In this document: in pieces, positions 5,704-6,268 of the stretch
Layout of the letters: each line of letters opens with the position of its first letter
How positions within the stretch are numbered: the first letter of the stretch is position 1
Source: Pseudomonadota bacterium
Lineage (GTDB): Bacteria; Pseudomonadota; Alphaproteobacteria; Caulobacterales; Caulobacteraceae
Length of the DNA: 6,268 bases
Assembly: GCA_023434015.1 (NCBI GenBank)
Contig: JAEYTM010000129.1
Span: 1 to 6,268 of the forward strand
Direction: 5' to 3'
Position numbers and translations under genes: made by a program
Notes under the pieces: generated by a model
Database searches by the model: none
Seen by the model: the letters and a program-made list of their open reading frames with translations, nothing else
Told to the model about the DNA's origin: nothing

Positions 5704-5733
5704 TTGACCGCCCCCCGGGGGCGGCGCATTAGG
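5704..5733 (+). promoter_or_regulatory. Possible promoter of the B12 riboswitch/btuB transcript
   Basis: TTGACCG at 5704-5710, starting just after the preceding stop codon, fits the Caulobacter-type -35 TTGACGS with one mismatch. GCATTAGG at 5726-5733, 15 bases on, is a poor match to the -10 GCTANAWC. The inferred start near 5738-5741 would place the riboswitch at the very 5' end of the mRNA, which is sensible. The spacer contains the stem 5708-5714/5718-5724 (CCGCCCC/GGGGCGG), which might also weakly terminate the upstream gene but has no T-tract. Confidence 0.35.
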
Positions 5734-5741
5734 CGCGGATT

Positions 5742-5935
5742 GAAGGCGGTCCCCCGAGAGGGGGCCAAGAGGGAACAGGGGTGAAACGCCCCGGCTGTGC
5801 CCGCAACTGTAAGCGGTGAGGACCGCGTCCGTCCGCCTCGTCCTGAGGCGGCGTCACTGGCGAACCGGGAAACTGGCGGCCGGGAAGGCGAGGACGAGGC
5901 CCGGCGATCCGCGAGCCAGGAGACCTGCCGTCTTC
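5742..5935 (+). ncRNA. Cobalamin (adenosylcobalamin-type) riboswitch
   Basis: The conserved core is unmistakable. It shows AAGAGGGAACA (5767-5777), a P5-type hairpin GGGGTGAAACGCCCC (5778-5792), GCCCGCAACTGTAAGCGG (5798-5815), a TCACTG...CCGGGAAGGCG segment (5854-5890) and the B12 box GAGCCAGGAGACCTGCC (5913-5929). A 5-bp hairpin with a GAGA tetraloop (5751-5764) fills the P2 region. P1 can form between 5742-5749 (GAAGGCGG) and 5928-5935 (CCGTCTTC) with one G-U pair. The peripheral arm (about 5821-5850) is consistent with class I. It senses a B12 cofactor and normally lowers expression of downstream B12 uptake or synthesis genes when B12 is plentiful. Here it precedes a TonB-dependent receptor gene by about 100 bases. 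Confidence 0.97.
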
Positions 5936-5984
5936 TTCCGTCGCTCGTCCGTGGCCCGGGACCAGGCCATGGCCCGGCAGAGCC

Positions 5985-6026
5985 ATGAACGCTCTACCGT
6001 CGCAGCGACTCCGAAGACGGAGTTGA
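5985..6026 (+). CDS. Possible 13-codon upstream ORF in the btuB leader
   Basis: ATG 5985-5987 to TGA 6024-6026 encodes MNALPSQRLRRRS. It runs straight through the Shine-Dalgarno hairpin and stops 6 bases before the btuB ATG. The site upstream (GGCAGAG, 5977-5983) is a weak and very close ribosome-binding sequence, so translation is uncertain. If it is translated, ribosomes on it would disrupt the sequestering hairpin. A chance ORF of this length is quite likely. Confidence 0.2.
   Translation: MNALPSQRLRRRS
6007..6024 (+). promoter_or_regulatory. Shine-Dalgarno-sequestering hairpin, riboswitch expression platform
   Basis: ACTCCG (6008-6013) pairs perfectly with CGGAGT (6018-6023) around an AAGA loop, extended by a G-U pair (6007/6024). 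The 3' arm contains CGGAG (6018-6022), the only plausible ribosome-binding site for the ATG at 6033 (10-base spacing). No T-tract follows, so control is most likely at translation start. The loop and 3' arm GAAGACGG (6013-6020) can instead pair with 5928-5935, the P1 closing strand, linking this site to the ligand-binding domain. Confidence 0.65.
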
Positions 6027-6032
6027 ACGACC

Positions 6033-6268
6033 ATGCGTGCTGTTTTCCTTTCCACCGCGGCGCTCGCCGCCCTGACGCCCTGCGCGGCTTTGGCGGCCGA
6101 GGCGGCGGTCGACGAACTGATCGTCACCGCCACACGCCTGCCCACCGACACGACGCTGGTGACCGGGGCCCGCGTCGTCGACCGGGTCGAGCTGGAGGCC
6201 CGACAGGCGGCGTTCTCCACGGACGTGCTGGCCACCGTGCCGGGGGTCTCGATCGCCCGCAACGGCGC
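6033..6268 (+). CDS. btuB: TonB-dependent vitamin B12 receptor, N-terminal part (runs off the window)
   Basis: The first 78 codons of an open frame reach the right edge. Residues 1-22 are a Sec signal peptide (MRAVFLSTAALAALTPCAALAA, shown here by its ends MRAVF and CAALAA). The mature start EAAVDELIVTATR contains the TonB box ELIVTA (28-33). The plug domain follows, with VDRVELE and VLATVPGVSIARNG, a pattern characteristic of BtuB-type receptors. The protein would be an outer-membrane beta-barrel importing cobalamin with energy from TonB-ExbBD. The B12 cargo is inferred mainly from the cobalamin riboswitch just upstream, which would repress it when B12 is abundant. CGGAG (6018-6022) is its ribosome-binding site, held in a hairpin. 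B12 ABC transporter or synthesis genes may follow beyond the window. Confidence 0.93.
   Translation, partial: MRAVFLSTAALAALTPCAALAAEAAVDELIVTATRLPTDTTLVTGARVVDRVELEARQAAFSTDVLATVPGVSIARNG

Noticed and set aside
5708..5724. CCGCCCC/GGGGCGG stem after the dienelactone hydrolase gene as a terminator
   Set aside because: The loop is 3 nt and no T-tract follows; it also lies inside the likely promoter of the riboswitch transcript, so terminator function is not supported.
3774..5768. A 664-codon open frame on the minus strand
   Set aside because: It lies opposite three well-supported hydrolase genes; its translation is rich in Arg, His, Gly and Val with no domain, as expected for antisense of high-GC coding sequence.

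Overview
The window is very GC-rich DNA with compact genes and strong GC-ending codon bias. Its gene families and terminator style fit an alphaproteobacterium, most likely of the Caulobacterales (Caulobacter, Phenylobacterium or Brevundimonas-like). That placement is an inference from composition and protein resemblance; there is no rRNA or other marker here. No mobile element, CRISPR array, tRNA or rRNA is visible.

Layout, left to right. Positions 1-251 hold the 3' end of an unidentified plus-strand gene, closed by a strong intrinsic terminator (279-309). A tiny two-helix membrane protein follows on the minus strand (316-477). The next stretch, about 330 bases, has no confident gene. It holds a small palindrome (506-520), a perfect 14-bp inverted repeat that reads as a minus-strand terminator (553-591), and a doubtful 25-codon plus-strand ORF (725-802) with an ECF-like promoter motif in front. 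A minus-strand pair then encodes an exported DUF6152-like protein (1293-1646) and a four-helix DUF6644-like membrane protein (807-1289), three bases apart and surely co-transcribed. Divergent from them is ald, alanine dehydrogenase (1854-2969), with every catalytic residue present.

After ald come three consecutive plus-strand alpha/beta-hydrolase-fold genes: a serine hydrolase (3098-3898), a non-heme chloroperoxidase/esterase-type serine hydrolase (3933-4763) and a Tat-exported, cysteine-nucleophile dienelactone-hydrolase-like enzyme (4839-5702). The first is preceded by a 25-codon leader ORF with a strong Shine-Dalgarno sequence. The leader's stop overlaps the hydrolase start as ATGA, suggesting translational coupling.

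The right end is a vitamin B12 uptake unit. A class-I-type cobalamin riboswitch (about 5742-5935) is followed by a regulatory leader in which a 7-bp hairpin encloses the Shine-Dalgarno sequence. The start of a TonB-dependent receptor gene (btuB-type, 6033 to the window end) carries a signal peptide and a TonB box. The sequence supports translational rather than terminator-based control, because no U-tract is present.

No clearly new multi-gene system is visible. The points most worth checking are the riboswitch expression platform with its competing pairings, the leader ORF before the hydrolase trio, and the DUF6152/DUF6644 pair, whose mature exported protein should begin with two histidines.
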